Notes under the pieces: generated by a model
Database searches by the model: none
Seen by the model: only the letters and a program-made list of their open reading frames with translations
Told to the model about the DNA's origin: nothing
Part shown: positions 15,202 through 24,479 of the stretch, piece after piece
How the letters are laid out: the number at the start of each line of letters is the position of its first letter
Position numbering within the stretch: the first letter of the stretch is position 1
DNA from: CAZABP01 sp964483245
GTDB lineage: Bacteria; Planctomycetota; UBA1135; UBA2386
Direction: 5' to 3'
DNA: 44,836 nt
NCBI GenBank assembly: GCA_964483245.1
Contig: CAZABP010000040.1
Span: 1 to 44,836, forward strand
Position numbers and translations under genes: made by a program

Positions 15202-18033
15202 TCAATCCGTGAACAAGCCCACGCGGTAGATCCGCACCGTCGTCGTCGCCTCGCCAGCGAGCTGAATCTCGAAACTGACCCGCTGCGCCCGCCCGGGAAC
15301 GCGGATCGGCAGCCGAAGCTCGCATGCCGCCGTACCCCGCAACCGCAGTGCGCGCATCAGGACTTGCCCATCCATGAGGACGTCGATCGCCGCGTTGCCA
15401 TCCCAGGGCAGTGCGGCACGCGCGCCTTGTTGCGTCCAGATGCGCAGCATGGCGTTGCCGAATCTGTCCGGCACGATGGTGGTCTGCCAGCGCAGGGCGG
15501 AGTTCCCAGGAGCTGACAGCCGCACGTAGCTCGCCGTCGGATCGAGTTCGTCCGCCCCCAGGGATGCGAGGCGGAGCGCCACCGAATCCGCGTCATCGAC
15601 GACCAGCGGCCTGCCATGACAGAGTGTCACCCCGTGGATCGGATTGCCATCCACCAGCCCAACCGATGTCGCGCACGGCTCGAATGCGCCCGGCCCCGCC
15701 AGCCCTACTCCGAGATGTGAGTCTGCATCCGGCACGTCCTGCATGGCGACTCCACGCAACAGAGCTGCGCCATGCACGAGGCCGGTTTCGAAGTGCGCCG
15801 ATCCTGCTTCCGCATCCCGACCCTGCTTGGCGAACACGCGCAAGACGCGCACGCAGTCCGGATCGCCCAGCAGGCCGGCCGCGAAACCCAGATCCGCCGC
15901 GCGGGCCCACTCCTGCGCGGGTGCAGGCGCGCCCGGCAGCGGCAGGGGATCCTGCCCGGCCAGGATCCGCGAGCGCAGTCCGGTGTCGCCCGACGCTGCT
16001 TGGACGAACAGGCCGTGGCGCGGATCGTGGAACGGCAGCCTGACCGGAGTCGCGACCTCGTGTCGTGCGAGCCCCAGCTCCAGCAGCAGTTCGGCGGCGG
16101 CGCGTTCCATACGCGCTGGCGCGACGTTCGAATCCTGGGCGTCCGCCATCGCGGCCTCCGCAGCTGCACGCAGCGATTCGAACTGGCCCGGCTCCAGGCG
16201 ACGGATCCCGCCTGCTGCTGCCGCGCGCCGTCGCACGAGCGCGGCGAGCGCATGCAACGTCACGCGTTGCAGCTCGATGCACGCGTCGTCCGGTTCGCGC
16301 CGTATCTGCTCCCACGTGGCGAGCAGCCGATCGATCGTGTTCGAGTCACCGCAGCCGCCGAGCGCCACGACGGCGTCCATCGCGAGTTCCGCCTCCTGCG
16401 CGGTGACGAGCACGTCGTGCAGCGCCGTGCGCAGTGGTGCGCTGGCTGCGTCCTCCGCGGCATCGCGGACGGGCCGCTCGAAGCAGATCCGGGCCGCGAG
16501 CTGCAACGCAGTCCGCCGCAATCCGGTCTGCAGCGCATGGACCAAGAACCGAGCCAGCTCCGGATGAGCATGCAGACCGTCACGCTCGAGGTAACGGGCC
16601 GCGAGCAGGAGTGCCGAGTCCCATCCGCCGCGCCGTCCTGTCGACATGACCCGCGCCAGCGCGTCCGACGGGTGCGGTGTTTCGTGCGATGCCGCCTGCA
16701 ACCGATCGGGATCGAAGATGCCCGCCAAGGCCGGACGCGTGTCGAGTGCCACGGCGACCCCGGGCAGGTCTCCGGCCTCCCATGCCTTCGCCAAGGCTTG
16801 CTGCGATTCGAGAATCGCGAGCGCATGCTGGAACGCCAGCATCAGCGCCGCCCCCGCGGCGAGGAAGGAGCCGGCGCGCACCACGGTCGACAGGCGCGCC
16901 CGCGAACCCCGCAGTACGAGCCGCAGCCAGCGCGCGAGGGCCGGCACACGCAGCGCCTCGACGCTCGCGTTCGCCAGCACCGCGCGCAGATCCCGCTCCA
17001 TTGCCGAGCCGTCGCGGTATCGCCATTCGGGATCGGGGTCGGTCGCCATCGCGATCACGGCACTGAGCTTCGGCTCCAGGCCGCTCACCAGTCGTCCCAA
17101 GGACGGGAACGACGTCGCGCTCGGGCGGCCGCGAGCGCCCGGCCGCCGAGCTGCCAGCAGGTCATGTGCCACGACACCCAACGCGAAGACATCGCACGTC
17201 GGCCGTGCTGGCCGACCCAACAGCTGCTCCGGCGCTGCGTAGTCGGGCGAAGCCCAGAGCGTCGACGCGACTCCCGTCCCATCTGCGGAGCCAACGAGAC
17301 CGAGGTCCACCAGCACGGCGGGACACTCCAACGGCGCGGTCGAAGCTTCTGCGTCGAGGACGATGTTCTGCGGCTTCACGTCGCGATGCACGAGACCGGC
17401 CCGATGCAGCGCGGCAAGGCCGGATGCGACTTCCGCCAGCCGTTGCACGATCAGCCGGCGGATCGCGGGCGCCGGGGGCTGGCCCTGCGCAGCGAGCTGA
17501 TCGAGCAGCTCCGCGAGCGTCGGCCCTGAAACCCGCCGCATCGCGCAGAACCAGAGCCCGCGCGAAACGTCTTCGCCCCACCCGAGCACCTGCACGACGT
17601 GTGGATGCGACACCGCAGCGGCGGCCCGAACCTCACGCAGGACGCGCTCGCGCCATGGCCCGTCGAGCCGGGCTGGTGCGATCACCTTCAGCGCGACTTC
17701 GCGCAGTTGCGTGAGATCCGTCGCGATGAAGACGTGTCCCGTGCCTCCGCGCGCGAGGAATGCCTCGATCCGGTAGGTGCCCAGGATCTCGCCGATCCGG
17801 AGCTCGGCGCTTGCTGGGCCAGCCAGTGCCTGCCACGCCGGTCCGCGCAGTTGCCGCGTCGTGGCTGCGTCATGCGCCAGCAGCGCATCGAGCTCGGTCC
17901 GCAATCTGGAATCACGGCCGCAGGCTTCCTCGAGAAACGCAGCACGCGCTTCGCCGTCCAGCTCGCGCGCAGTCAGGAACAGCGCATGCACGCGCTCGAG
18001 ATCCACGGCGCCATCCTGGCCTGGCGATCTCAT
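15202..18033 (-). CDS. Membrane Ser/Thr protein kinase with long extracytoplasmic domain
   Basis: A 943-residue Hanks-type kinase. After an N-terminal helical region (10-60), the kinase domain spans about 86-350: RGGTGHVF glycine loop (95-102), invariant Lys in VALKV (K116), HRDVKPQN catalytic loop (D218, K220, N223), DLG in place of DFG (D243), and APE (267-269). A single transmembrane helix lies near 384-406, and about 540 residues follow outside: helical repeats, then a beta-rich C-terminal part (ALRWQTTIVPDRF onwards) that resembles a carbohydrate-binding or jelly-roll fold. This is the usual planctomycete layout of a receptor-like kinase with an external sensor. The ATG at 18033 is chosen because upstream sequence overlaps the divergent sigma gene. 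With only 41 bp between the two starts, co-regulation with the sigma factor is likely. Confidence 0.88.
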   Translation of the reverse strand: MRSPGQDGAVDLERVHALFLTARELDGEARAAFLEEACGRDSRLRTELDALLAHDAATTRQLRGPAWQALAGPASAELRIGEILGTYRIEAFLARGGTGHVFIATDLTQLREVALKVIAPARLDGPWRERVLREVRAAAAVSHPHVVQVLGWGEDVSRGLWFCAMRRVSGPTLAELLDQLAAQGQPPAPAIRRLIVQRLAEVASGLAALHRAGLVHRDVKPQNIVLDAEASTAPLECPAVLVDLGLVGSADGTGVASTLWASPDYAAPEQLLGRPARPTCDVFALGVVAHDLLAARRPGARGRPSATSFPSLGRLVSGLEPKLSAVIAMATDPDPEWRYRDGSAMERDLRAVLANASVEALRVPALARWLRLVLRGSRARLSTVVRAGSFLAAGAALMLAFQHALAILESQQALAKAWEAGDLPGVAVALDTRPALAGIFDPDRLQAASHETPHPSDALARVMSTGRRGGWDSALLLAARYLERDGLHAHPELARFLVHALQTGLRRTALQLAARICFERPVRDAAEDAASAPLRTALHDVLVTAQEAELAMDAVVALGGCGDSNTIDRLLATWEQIRREPDDACIELQRVTLHALAALVRRRAAAAGGIRRLEPGQFESLRAAAEAAMADAQDSNVAPARMERAAAELLLELGLARHEVATPVRLPFHDPRHGLFVQAASGDTGLRSRILAGQDPLPLPGAPAPAQEWARAADLGFAAGLLGDPDCVRVLRVFAKQGRDAEAGSAHFETGLVHGAALLRGVAMQDVPDADSHLGVGLAGPGAFEPCATSVGLVDGNPIHGVTLCHGRPLVVDDADSVALRLASLGADELDPTASYVRLSAPGNSALRWQTTIVPDRFGNAMLRIWTQQGARAALPWDGNAAIDVLMDGQVLMRALRLRGTAACELRLPIRVPGRAQRVSFEIQLAGEATTTVRIYRVGLFTD

Positions 18034-18074
18034 GGCGGTGTAGCATCCCACCCTTCCCGGGCCGCGTGCACCCC

Positions 18075-18647
18075 ATGCATACTTCTGGCGCGGAACCACC
18101 GCGTGGAACGATCACCCTCGCACTCCAGGCAGCGCAAGCCCGCTGCCCGGGCGCCGCGGACCAGCTGTTCGGGCTCGTCGAACCGGAACTTCGCCGTCGC
18201 GTCATGCGGCTCCGCCATCTGACTCGCGACGATCCGATGTGCCAGACCACGTCGCTGGTCCATGACGCATTTCTGCGCCTTGGCGCAGAGCGCACGCTCT
18301 GGCAGAACAGCAGCCACTATCTCGCGGCCGCAACGCGCACGATCAAGCGGTTGGTCCTCGATCTGGCACGGCGCCAGCAGCGCTGCAAGCGCGGCGGCCG
18401 CATGCACGCCGTCGAGCTGCCGGACCAGGTCGCGGCTCGCCTTCCGCCGATGGAACTCCTGCTCGATCTCGAAACGGCGCTCGACCGCCTGGGCAGGTTG
18501 CGCCCGCGCTGGCAACGGATCGCGGACATGCGGGTGTTCGGCGGGATGAACAGCAGCGCGATCGCCGCTGTGCTGGGCGTGTCGGCGAGCACCGTCGAGC
18601 ACGATTGGGCATTCGTGCGGGCGTGGCTGCACCGCGAGATCTCCTAG
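18075..18647 (+). CDS. ECF-type RNA polymerase sigma factor
   Basis: A 190-residue sigma70-family protein with regions 2 and 4 only. Region 2 is seen in LRRRVMRLRHLTRDDP, QTTSLVHDAFLRLGAE and YLAAATRTIKRLVLDLARRQ, and region 4 in WQRIADMRVFGGMNSSAIAA followed by LGVSASTVEHDWAFVRAWL, the helix-turn-helix for the -35 element. The VHDAFLRL and TVEHDW patterns fit the ECF group common in Planctomycetota and Acidobacteriota (TIGR02999-like). It lacks an anti-sigma gene; instead it diverges from a Ser/Thr kinase 41 bp away, and kinases often control this sigma group. The ATG at 18075 is chosen because it gives the standard length. Confidence 0.9.
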   Translation: MHTSGAEPPRGTITLALQAAQARCPGAADQLFGLVEPELRRRVMRLRHLTRDDPMCQTTSLVHDAFLRLGAERTLWQNSSHYLAAATRTIKRLVLDLARRQQRCKRGGRMHAVELPDQVAARLPPMELLLDLETALDRLGRLRPRWQRIADMRVFGGMNSSAIAAVLGVSASTVEHDWAFVRAWLHREIS

Positions 18648-18759
18648 TTCGAAGACGTTCAACGCTGCAGTACGCGCCGTGCGCAACGGCGCACCGCAAC
18701 GGGATTCCGCGAATCCGTTGCGGCGCCCGCGCCTGAATGGCGCGTCGGCATGCAGAACC

Positions 18760-21018
18760 ATGCACAGCTGCACCGCCAGGATCTGTACGTTCCTCATCTC
18801 CATCGCCGGCCTGTCTGCCCAGCACGAGTGGAAGCAGGTTCCGCGACCCGAAGGGCGCGTGTACGCCACGCTTGCCACCGATCCAGCCACCGGCTCGTTG
18901 GTGTTGTTCGGCGGCACCGGCGACACGCTGCTGGACGACACCTGGGTCCGCGCCGGAGGCAACTGGACCCGCACCCAGCGCGACGGTGGTCCAGGTTCGC
19001 GATACGGACACGAGGTGGTCGCAGATCTCGCAAGGAACCAGCTCGTGCTGTTCGGGGGTTGGAACGGGGGCGCTTACGTGAACGACACCTGGCTACGCAC
19101 GGCCAACGGGTGGGCCAGGATCTTCCCTGCCAGCTCGCCGGGGGGTCGCTATCTGCACGCAATGGCATGGGACACGGCCCGGGGACGTGCCGTAGTGTAC
19201 GGGGGCTACGCCAATGGCAACTACGCGGACACCTGGGAGTGGAACGGCGCGGGCTGGGTGCAGGTACTGCAGAACAGTCTGCCGGGCGGACGGTACGGGC
19301 ATGCGATGGCCTACGCACCGGACCAGAGTGCCTCCGTGATGTTCGGCGGCTACAGCAATGGCGCGCCGGTGCAGGACACCTGGCTCTGGGACGGTCAGGC
19401 ATGGACGCAGGCATCTCCGCCCCAACGCCCCTCGCCGCGCTACCACCACCGCATGGTCTACGATCCGATCCGGCGCGTGGTCGTGCTCTACGGCGGCTGG
19501 TCCGGAACGGCGCACCTCGGCGATACCTGGGAGTGGAGCGGGACCAACTGGAGCCAGAAAGCGACCAGCGGACCATCTGCCCGCAATGGCATGGCCATGG
19601 CATTCGATCCTCAGCGAGGCCGCATCGTGCTGTTCGGCGGTTCGGTCGGTCCGTCTCCGACTGACGAGCTCTCGGACCTGTGGGAATGGGACGGCTCCAC
19701 GTGGACCCGGATCGAGGGCACGATGCCGTCGCCGAGGTATGCAGCGCAGATGGCCCACGACGAGAATGCGGACAACGATGTGCTGTTCGGCGGTGTCGAC
19801 AACCGGGGCAACGATCGCGTCCGTGACGACACGTGGCTCTGGTCCGGATCGGGATGGACCGAAGCCGCGCCGACCGCGATCCCTCCCGCGCGCGGCTATC
19901 ACACCCTGACCTACGATCCGGTCCGAGGCGAGACGGTTCTTTACGGCGGTTGGGCACGAGGACCGAACCTGGGTGATACCTGGTGCTGGAAGTCGGGGAA
20001 CTGGACGAAACGCACCCCCGCCACGAGTCCGACTGCGCGGCACGGCCACGCCGCCGCGTTCCACGCGGGCCTCGGCGAGCTCTTCTTGTTCGGTGGGCAC
20101 GATGGCAGTCCTCGCAACGACCTCTGGTCGTGGGATGGCGCCACGTGGGCACTTCGCGTCCCCGGTGGCACGCTTCCCGGTGTGCGCTGGAATGCCGCAC
20201 TCGCCTACGACCCGATCGGCCGCAGGCTCGTGCTATTCGGCGGTTGGTCCGGCTCAGGCTCCTATGGCGACACCTGGAGCTGGGACTCGGCCAGCGGCAA
20301 CTGGACGCAGCTCTCGCCGAATCCGCCGACACCGCCGGCGCGAGATCACGCCAGGCTCGTCTACGACCCGACGCGGGAGGCGCTCGTGCTCTTCGGCGGT
20401 TCGGGCCCGGGCGGCTACCTGAGCGACACCTGGGAGCTGCGCGGAAGCGCCTGGAACAAGTGCACGCAGCTCAACGAACCACCGGCTCGCGGCTATCACG
20501 CAATGGCCTACGACTCCAAGCGACAGAAGCTCTGGGCGTTCGGCGGGTACCCGGTCAGCGGAGGGGATCTCTGGGAGTGCTCCAACCCGAATCCCGCGTC
20601 GTTCGCGCTGCTCCAACCCCCGGGGTGTGCGCTCGGGACGACTGGCGTACCGCGTCTGGGGCCTGCCCCCGGATCCCTTCCGTGGCGGGGTCAACCGTTC
20701 GACGTCGAGCTCACCGGTCTGCCGCCGACCGGCATCGTCAGCTCGCTGCTGCTCGTAGGAATCCCGCCCGCGGTGTCGGTCTCGCTGGCGCCCATCGGTT
20801 TTCCGCTGTGCACGCTGTACGTATTCCCGGCGCCGATCCAGGTCCCGATGGCGGTCGGCGGTCCGGGCAAGGCGAGCGTCACGTTGCCGATCCCGGCCTT
20901 GGCCGGGTTGGTGGGCCAACGTTTCTTGTTGCAGGGCGCGTCCTTCGTCCCGTTTCCGACTCCGCAGCTCGGCATGTCGCAAGCGGGTCAGGTCGTGGTC
21001 GGAGCAAGACACCCGTAA
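18760..21018 (+). CDS. Secreted Kelch-repeat protein with planctomycete C-terminal domain
   Basis: A 752-residue exported protein. The ATG at 18760 gives a short signal peptide (MHSCTARICTFLISIAGLSAQ); an in-frame GTG at 18679 would add 27 non-hydrophobic residues. Twelve Kelch-type units follow, each ending in a variant of (V/I)(V/L)(L/Y)FGG or YGG and containing DTW-W-(T/S) and RY(G/H)H. They form one or two beta propellers. The last ~140 residues (PPGCALGTTGVPRLGPAPGS onwards) are a beta-rich domain that recurs at the C-terminus of many exported planctomycete proteins and may be a sorting or surface-attachment module. Sequence does not show the ligand. It lies 112 bp downstream of the sigma gene in the same direction and could be its target. 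Confidence 0.88.
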   Translation: MHSCTARICTFLISIAGLSAQHEWKQVPRPEGRVYATLATDPATGSLVLFGGTGDTLLDDTWVRAGGNWTRTQRDGGPGSRYGHEVVADLARNQLVLFGGWNGGAYVNDTWLRTANGWARIFPASSPGGRYLHAMAWDTARGRAVVYGGYANGNYADTWEWNGAGWVQVLQNSLPGGRYGHAMAYAPDQSASVMFGGYSNGAPVQDTWLWDGQAWTQASPPQRPSPRYHHRMVYDPIRRVVVLYGGWSGTAHLGDTWEWSGTNWSQKATSGPSARNGMAMAFDPQRGRIVLFGGSVGPSPTDELSDLWEWDGSTWTRIEGTMPSPRYAAQMAHDENADNDVLFGGVDNRGNDRVRDDTWLWSGSGWTEAAPTAIPPARGYHTLTYDPVRGETVLYGGWARGPNLGDTWCWKSGNWTKRTPATSPTARHGHAAAFHAGLGELFLFGGHDGSPRNDLWSWDGATWALRVPGGTLPGVRWNAALAYDPIGRRLVLFGGWSGSGSYGDTWSWDSASGNWTQLSPNPPTPPARDHARLVYDPTREALVLFGGSGPGGYLSDTWELRGSAWNKCTQLNEPPARGYHAMAYDSKRQKLWAFGGYPVSGGDLWECSNPNPASFALLQPPGCALGTTGVPRLGPAPGSLPWRGQPFDVELTGLPPTGIVSSLLLVGIPPAVSVSLAPIGFPLCTLYVFPAPIQVPMAVGGPGKASVTLPIPALAGLVGQRFLLQGASFVPFPTPQLGMSQAGQVVVGARHP

Positions 21019-21303
21019 CTGGACGACGGCTCCGACTTCCGCAGTCCGCGCAACCGTGGCCGCGCGCACCAGTGCGGCCAATCCCAAACTGCGGTCGCTG
21101 ATCGACCTCTCGCAGCCCGCGGTCGGCCAGCAAAAGGCTGCGCCTCGCATCGCTAGGCCTGAAAGGACCGCCGGCGATTGAGTCCATGCGGATCCGAGTG
21201 CGGCTCGGCATCGACGAGAACGGCGCCAGGGCGACGGAACGGTCGAGACGAGCGTCGCGCACCGCGGAGCTTCGCGGCACATGCAACCCGGTATGCTCAC
21301 CGC
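21019..21303. other. Intergenic region, nothing recognised
   Basis: This 285-bp stretch lies between the Kelch gene and the M16-like gene. An open frame from TTG 21178 continues into the downstream gene, but its content does not look like protein. No RNA gene or repeat is seen. Confidence 0.45.
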
Positions 21304-22758
21304 GTGCTCGGCTCGGACGTGCCAAGATCTACAGCTGACGAACCGGATCGCGGCGACGCCGCCGGCGCGTCCTCCGACGCAGGGGCCGAGGTCGCCCAGG
21401 CCCGCATCCCCAGGGCGGCCGGGCGGTTGACTCGGCTGCTCCGGCAGGCACACCGCACCGGCGCGGTGCTGTGCACTGCCGCACTCACGGCTCAGGCAGA
21501 ACCGGCGCCGCCCGTCTGGTCGCACGCCAATCTGGCGGCAGGGCCGCGGGTCTCGATCCTCCACGATCCTGCTGCCAGCTCGCAGCTCACGTTCACGTTC
21601 CTGCCGTGCGGACTGCTGACCGACGGGCCCGGCGAAGCGCAACTGTCGCATCTCGTCGAACACGCGCTGCTGCGCGGCGTCGATCCCGGTCCGCTCGTCG
21701 TCGACGGGATGCGGATCAACGGCGAAACGACCGGTGCGCAGCTGCGCCTGGAATCGCTGGCACCTGCGGCGCAGGCGGAGACCGCGGTACGCCGCCATGG
21801 GCGTTGGCTCCGCGTGCGCGGGCTGAGCGCCGAGCTGCTCGCACGCGAGCAGCAGGCGATCGCGGGCGAGGTGCACGCGACCGTCGGCAGCGGCTTCACG
21901 CACAAGTGGGCGCTCGCGGCGCTCGCGCAGGCGCTGCATCACGGCCGCGCCGAGGCGGCGATCCTCGGCGACGTGCAACAGGTGACCGTCGAGGAGCTGC
22001 CCGGTGCGATCGCCACCCGCGCGAAGCTGAGCGGCGAGGTCTGGATCCTGACCTCCGGCCCGCTGGCGCCGGCCGAGGTTCTCAGGGTCCTGACCGAGGA
22101 GCTCGACGCGAAGCCTCCTGCCGCGGCGGACCTGCCGGAGGAAGCTGCGACGGAACCTCCCGCGAAGGCCGCCGCCGCGAAGACGCCGGGCGAAGTCCGC
22201 TGGGATCTGCCGCGCACGCACGTGCTGGTCTGGTTTCCGCTGCCGGGTGACGCGCGCAGCCGCGCCAGCGCGTTCCTGCTCGCGCGCCTGCTGCAGCACG
22301 CGGTATCCCGGGATCGCGAGCTCGCGCGGGCGAATGCGCGCGTGTTCGTTTCCATCGAGCAACCCGCACCCGATGGGCAGATCCTGCTGTTGTCGGCCGC
22401 CGTCGGCAGTCCGGATCAGACCGAGCCGGTCTCGGCCAGGCTCGCGGAACTCGTCCAGGCGAAGGACCCGCCTCCGTTCGATGCGGTCCGCCTCGAGTTC
22501 CAGCTCGACCAGATCGCGCGCCAGTTCGACCCGATCCCGGCCGCCCCGCGCGGGCTCACGGGCGGCTTCGGCACCGACCCGGAACTGGTCAAGGCGAACC
22601 TGCTGCTCCAGCTCGCGTACGCCTCGCTCGCGCTCGGCTGCCGGATCGACGAAGTCGGTACGACGCTCGCTGACCTCGAGACCGAGCACATCCGACAACT
22701 CTGGCAAGCCCACGTGCGGGACGCCGAGCCAAAGCGCCTCACCATCCTCCCCCGCTGA
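21304..22758 (+). CDS. M16 (insulinase/pitrilysin-like) peptidase family protein
   Basis: About 484 residues if the GTG at 21304 is used; a TTG at 21427 would start right at a likely signal peptide (LTRLLRQAHRTGAVLCTAAL), so the true start is open. The inverted zinc motif HxxEH is present as HLVEH (residues 116-120 from 21304), and a glutamate about 70 residues later (GEV, E189) is the expected third ligand, in the family pattern E-x(6)-E. The second, non-catalytic half (WDLPRTHVLVWFPLPG onwards) is the usual paired M16 domain. A Glu/Ala/Pro-rich linker joins the halves. M16 enzymes degrade peptides or process precursors. The spacing and single short chain are somewhat reduced compared with typical 420-440-residue bacterial M16B proteins. 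The product is probably periplasmic. Confidence 0.72.
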   Translation: MLGSDVPRSTADEPDRGDAAGASSDAGAEVAQARIPRAAGRLTRLLRQAHRTGAVLCTAALTAQAEPAPPVWSHANLAAGPRVSILHDPAASSQLTFTFLPCGLLTDGPGEAQLSHLVEHALLRGVDPGPLVVDGMRINGETTGAQLRLESLAPAAQAETAVRRHGRWLRVRGLSAELLAREQQAIAGEVHATVGSGFTHKWALAALAQALHHGRAEAAILGDVQQVTVEELPGAIATRAKLSGEVWILTSGPLAPAEVLRVLTEELDAKPPAAADLPEEAATEPPAKAAAAKTPGEVRWDLPRTHVLVWFPLPGDARSRASAFLLARLLQHAVSRDRELARANARVFVSIEQPAPDGQILLLSAAVGSPDQTEPVSARLAELVQAKDPPPFDAVRLEFQLDQIARQFDPIPAAPRGLTGGFGTDPELVKANLLLQLAYASLALGCRIDEVGTTLADLETEHIRQLWQAHVRDAEPKRLTILPR

Positions 22759-22871
22759 GCCGACCGGCAGGATCGGGGACCACGACCAGTGCATGCCGGA
22801 ATCCACGTGCAACGTTTCCTGCCGCCGCCCGGCTACGTTGCCGCGACTCCCATTCGATGAGGAACTATCCG

Positions 22872-23837
22872 ATGCGTTTCGCCGCTGCGTTCGTCCCGCT
22901 CCTGCTGTTCCCCTCGCTGCTGGCACAGGACGCCGGCGGCGCCCACGACCTGAAGGTCCAGACCAAGAAGGGCACGCAAGCCCGGTTGGAGGTCACGGAA
23001 ACGACCGCCCAGTCGTTCAGCGTCATGGGTCAGGACATCGAGAACAGCCTGCAGCAGAAGACCGATTACGACGTCGAGGTCCTGGACGTCGCCGAGGATG
23101 GCAAGGTGACGGCCCGCATCACGTGGGTCGCGATGTCCGGCAAGATGGACCAGGGGATGATGGGCCAGCAAGAGTTCGACACCCGCAAGCAGAAGCCTGG
23201 CGCCGATGACAACCCGGCGGTCGCGATGATGACCGCGCTGGTCGGGCACTCGATCGAGTTCGTGTTCGACTCCAAGGGTGAAGTCGTCGAAGCGAAGAAG
23301 CTCGACGAGGTCCTCGCCAAGGTCCGCGAGTCGCTGCCGGAGGAACTCGCCGTTGCCTCCGCCAGTGCATCGACGCTGTCCGAAGACGCGATCCGCAAGC
23401 AGGTCCAGTTCTTCGGCAACCTGCCGAAGGAACCGGTCGCGACCGGCGACACCTGGAAGGACGACGACGTCCTGACCGGGACCGTCGCGCTGCAGATGAA
23501 GTCGACGCACAAACTGGTCCAGGCCGACGGCGACGCGATCGTGCTCGAGGTAGCATCCGACGAGATCAAACTGAAGGAAGGCGCGGAGCTCCCGCCGCAG
23601 CTGCAAGGCGCCACGATCGAGACGCCCAAGTTCGAATCACGCACCGAGATCTCGGCGGCTGACGGCCTGCTGCGCAAGGCGGCCCGCACGTTCACGATGG
23701 TCGTCGTCGTGCAGCCCCCGGGCGCCGAGGAACCCGTTCAGGTCCAGATCCGCCGCGTCGTCTCGGTCGCGCGCGGCACCCCGACGCCGGCCGCGGCCGA
23801 GGGCGAGAAGAAGGCGGGCGAAGCCGACAAGAAGTGA
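22872..23837 (+). CDS. Secreted DUF6263-like protein
   Basis: A 321-residue exported protein. The ATG at 22872 is preceded 8 bases upstream by GAGGA and followed by a signal peptide (MRFAAAFVPLLLFPSLLAQ); the ATG at 22857 overlaps that site. The mature protein is a series of beta strands with conserved turns: LEVTETTAQSFSVMG, DYDVEVLDVAEDGKVTARIT, SIEFVFDSKGEV, and PVATGDTWKDD, a pattern of the DUF6263 group of exported proteins with unknown function. The Lys/Glu/Ala-rich tail (GEKKAGEADKK) may be disordered. It lies 113 bp after the M16-like gene. No ligand or enzymatic role can be proposed. Confidence 0.82.
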   Translation: MRFAAAFVPLLLFPSLLAQDAGGAHDLKVQTKKGTQARLEVTETTAQSFSVMGQDIENSLQQKTDYDVEVLDVAEDGKVTARITWVAMSGKMDQGMMGQQEFDTRKQKPGADDNPAVAMMTALVGHSIEFVFDSKGEVVEAKKLDEVLAKVRESLPEELAVASASASTLSEDAIRKQVQFFGNLPKEPVATGDTWKDDDVLTGTVALQMKSTHKLVQADGDAIVLEVASDEIKLKEGAELPPQLQGATIETPKFESRTEISAADGLLRKAARTFTMVVVVQPPGAEEPVQVQIRRVVSVARGTPTPAAAEGEKKAGEADKK

Positions 23838-23852
23838 TGGCGCTTGCGCGCC

Positions 23853-24479
23853 TCAGCCGCTCAGCGCGTCCGGGTTCCACGCGCTGACCCGCACGCCGTT
23901 CTGATAGACGTCGACGACGCCGATCCCGCCGTGCGGCAGCGGCAGGCACGGGCTGCGTGACAACCGCATCCCGAGCATCGCGGCGACGAAGCCGGACAGC
24001 AGATTGCCTGGCAGCACGACCGCCGCGGTCTTCCCGAGCAGGCCCGCCGCGTGCGCGGTCCACCACTGCAGCACGCGGTCAACCGCCTCGCCGAGGCTCT
24101 CTCCCTGCGGCGCGCGGTGCTCGCCGAACTCGGCGAAGAAGTCGCGCACGCGATCCGGTTCCGCGCGCACGACGTCCTCCCAGGCGCGCCCTTCCCACGC
24201 CCCCATCCGCTGGTCGCGCAGGCGTTCGTCGGTGGCGAGGTCGACGTTGCGCGCATCGGCCAGCACACGCGCGGGCAGCGCGCACTGGCGGGCCGGTCCG
24301 CTGAACACGATTCCGGGCGGACAGGCTTCCAGCAGCGTGGTCCACTCGGCGGCGCGCGCGCGGCCGCGGCGGCTCAGCTCGGCCTCGCCGCCGCCGAGCA
24401 CGAGGTCGCGGCTCGCGCTGTCCAGCTCCGGATGGCGCAGCAGCACGAGCCGGCAGAAGTCCGTGACGTCCGGCAGCAT
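23853..24479 (-). CDS. Histidine-phosphatase-family protein lacking the second catalytic His
   Basis: A 208-residue cytoplasmic relative of phosphoglycerate mutase and CobC-type phosphatases. The family start LVLLRHPELD carries the phosphorylated His as RHP rather than RHG, a variant known in some CobC-like proteins. FSGPARQCALPARVLADA fits the S-P-x-x-R-x-x-Q-T-A block, and RMGAWEGRAWEDV fits the WEGR region. The second histidine, normally in VVSHGG, is replaced: the position reads AVVLPGNLLSG. Activity is therefore doubtful and a binding role possible. The ATG overlaps the TGA of arsC by one base (TGATG), so the two are translationally coupled. An in-frame extension to 25118 exists but crosses arsC and looks non-coding. 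Confidence 0.85.
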   Translation of the reverse strand: MLPDVTDFCRLVLLRHPELDSASRDLVLGGGEAELSRRGRARAAEWTTLLEACPPGIVFSGPARQCALPARVLADARNVDLATDERLRDQRMGAWEGRAWEDVVRAEPDRVRDFFAEFGEHRAPQGESLGEAVDRVLQWWTAHAAGLLGKTAAVVLPGNLLSGFVAAMLGMRLSRSPCLPLPHGGIGVVDVYQNGVRVSAWNPDALSG

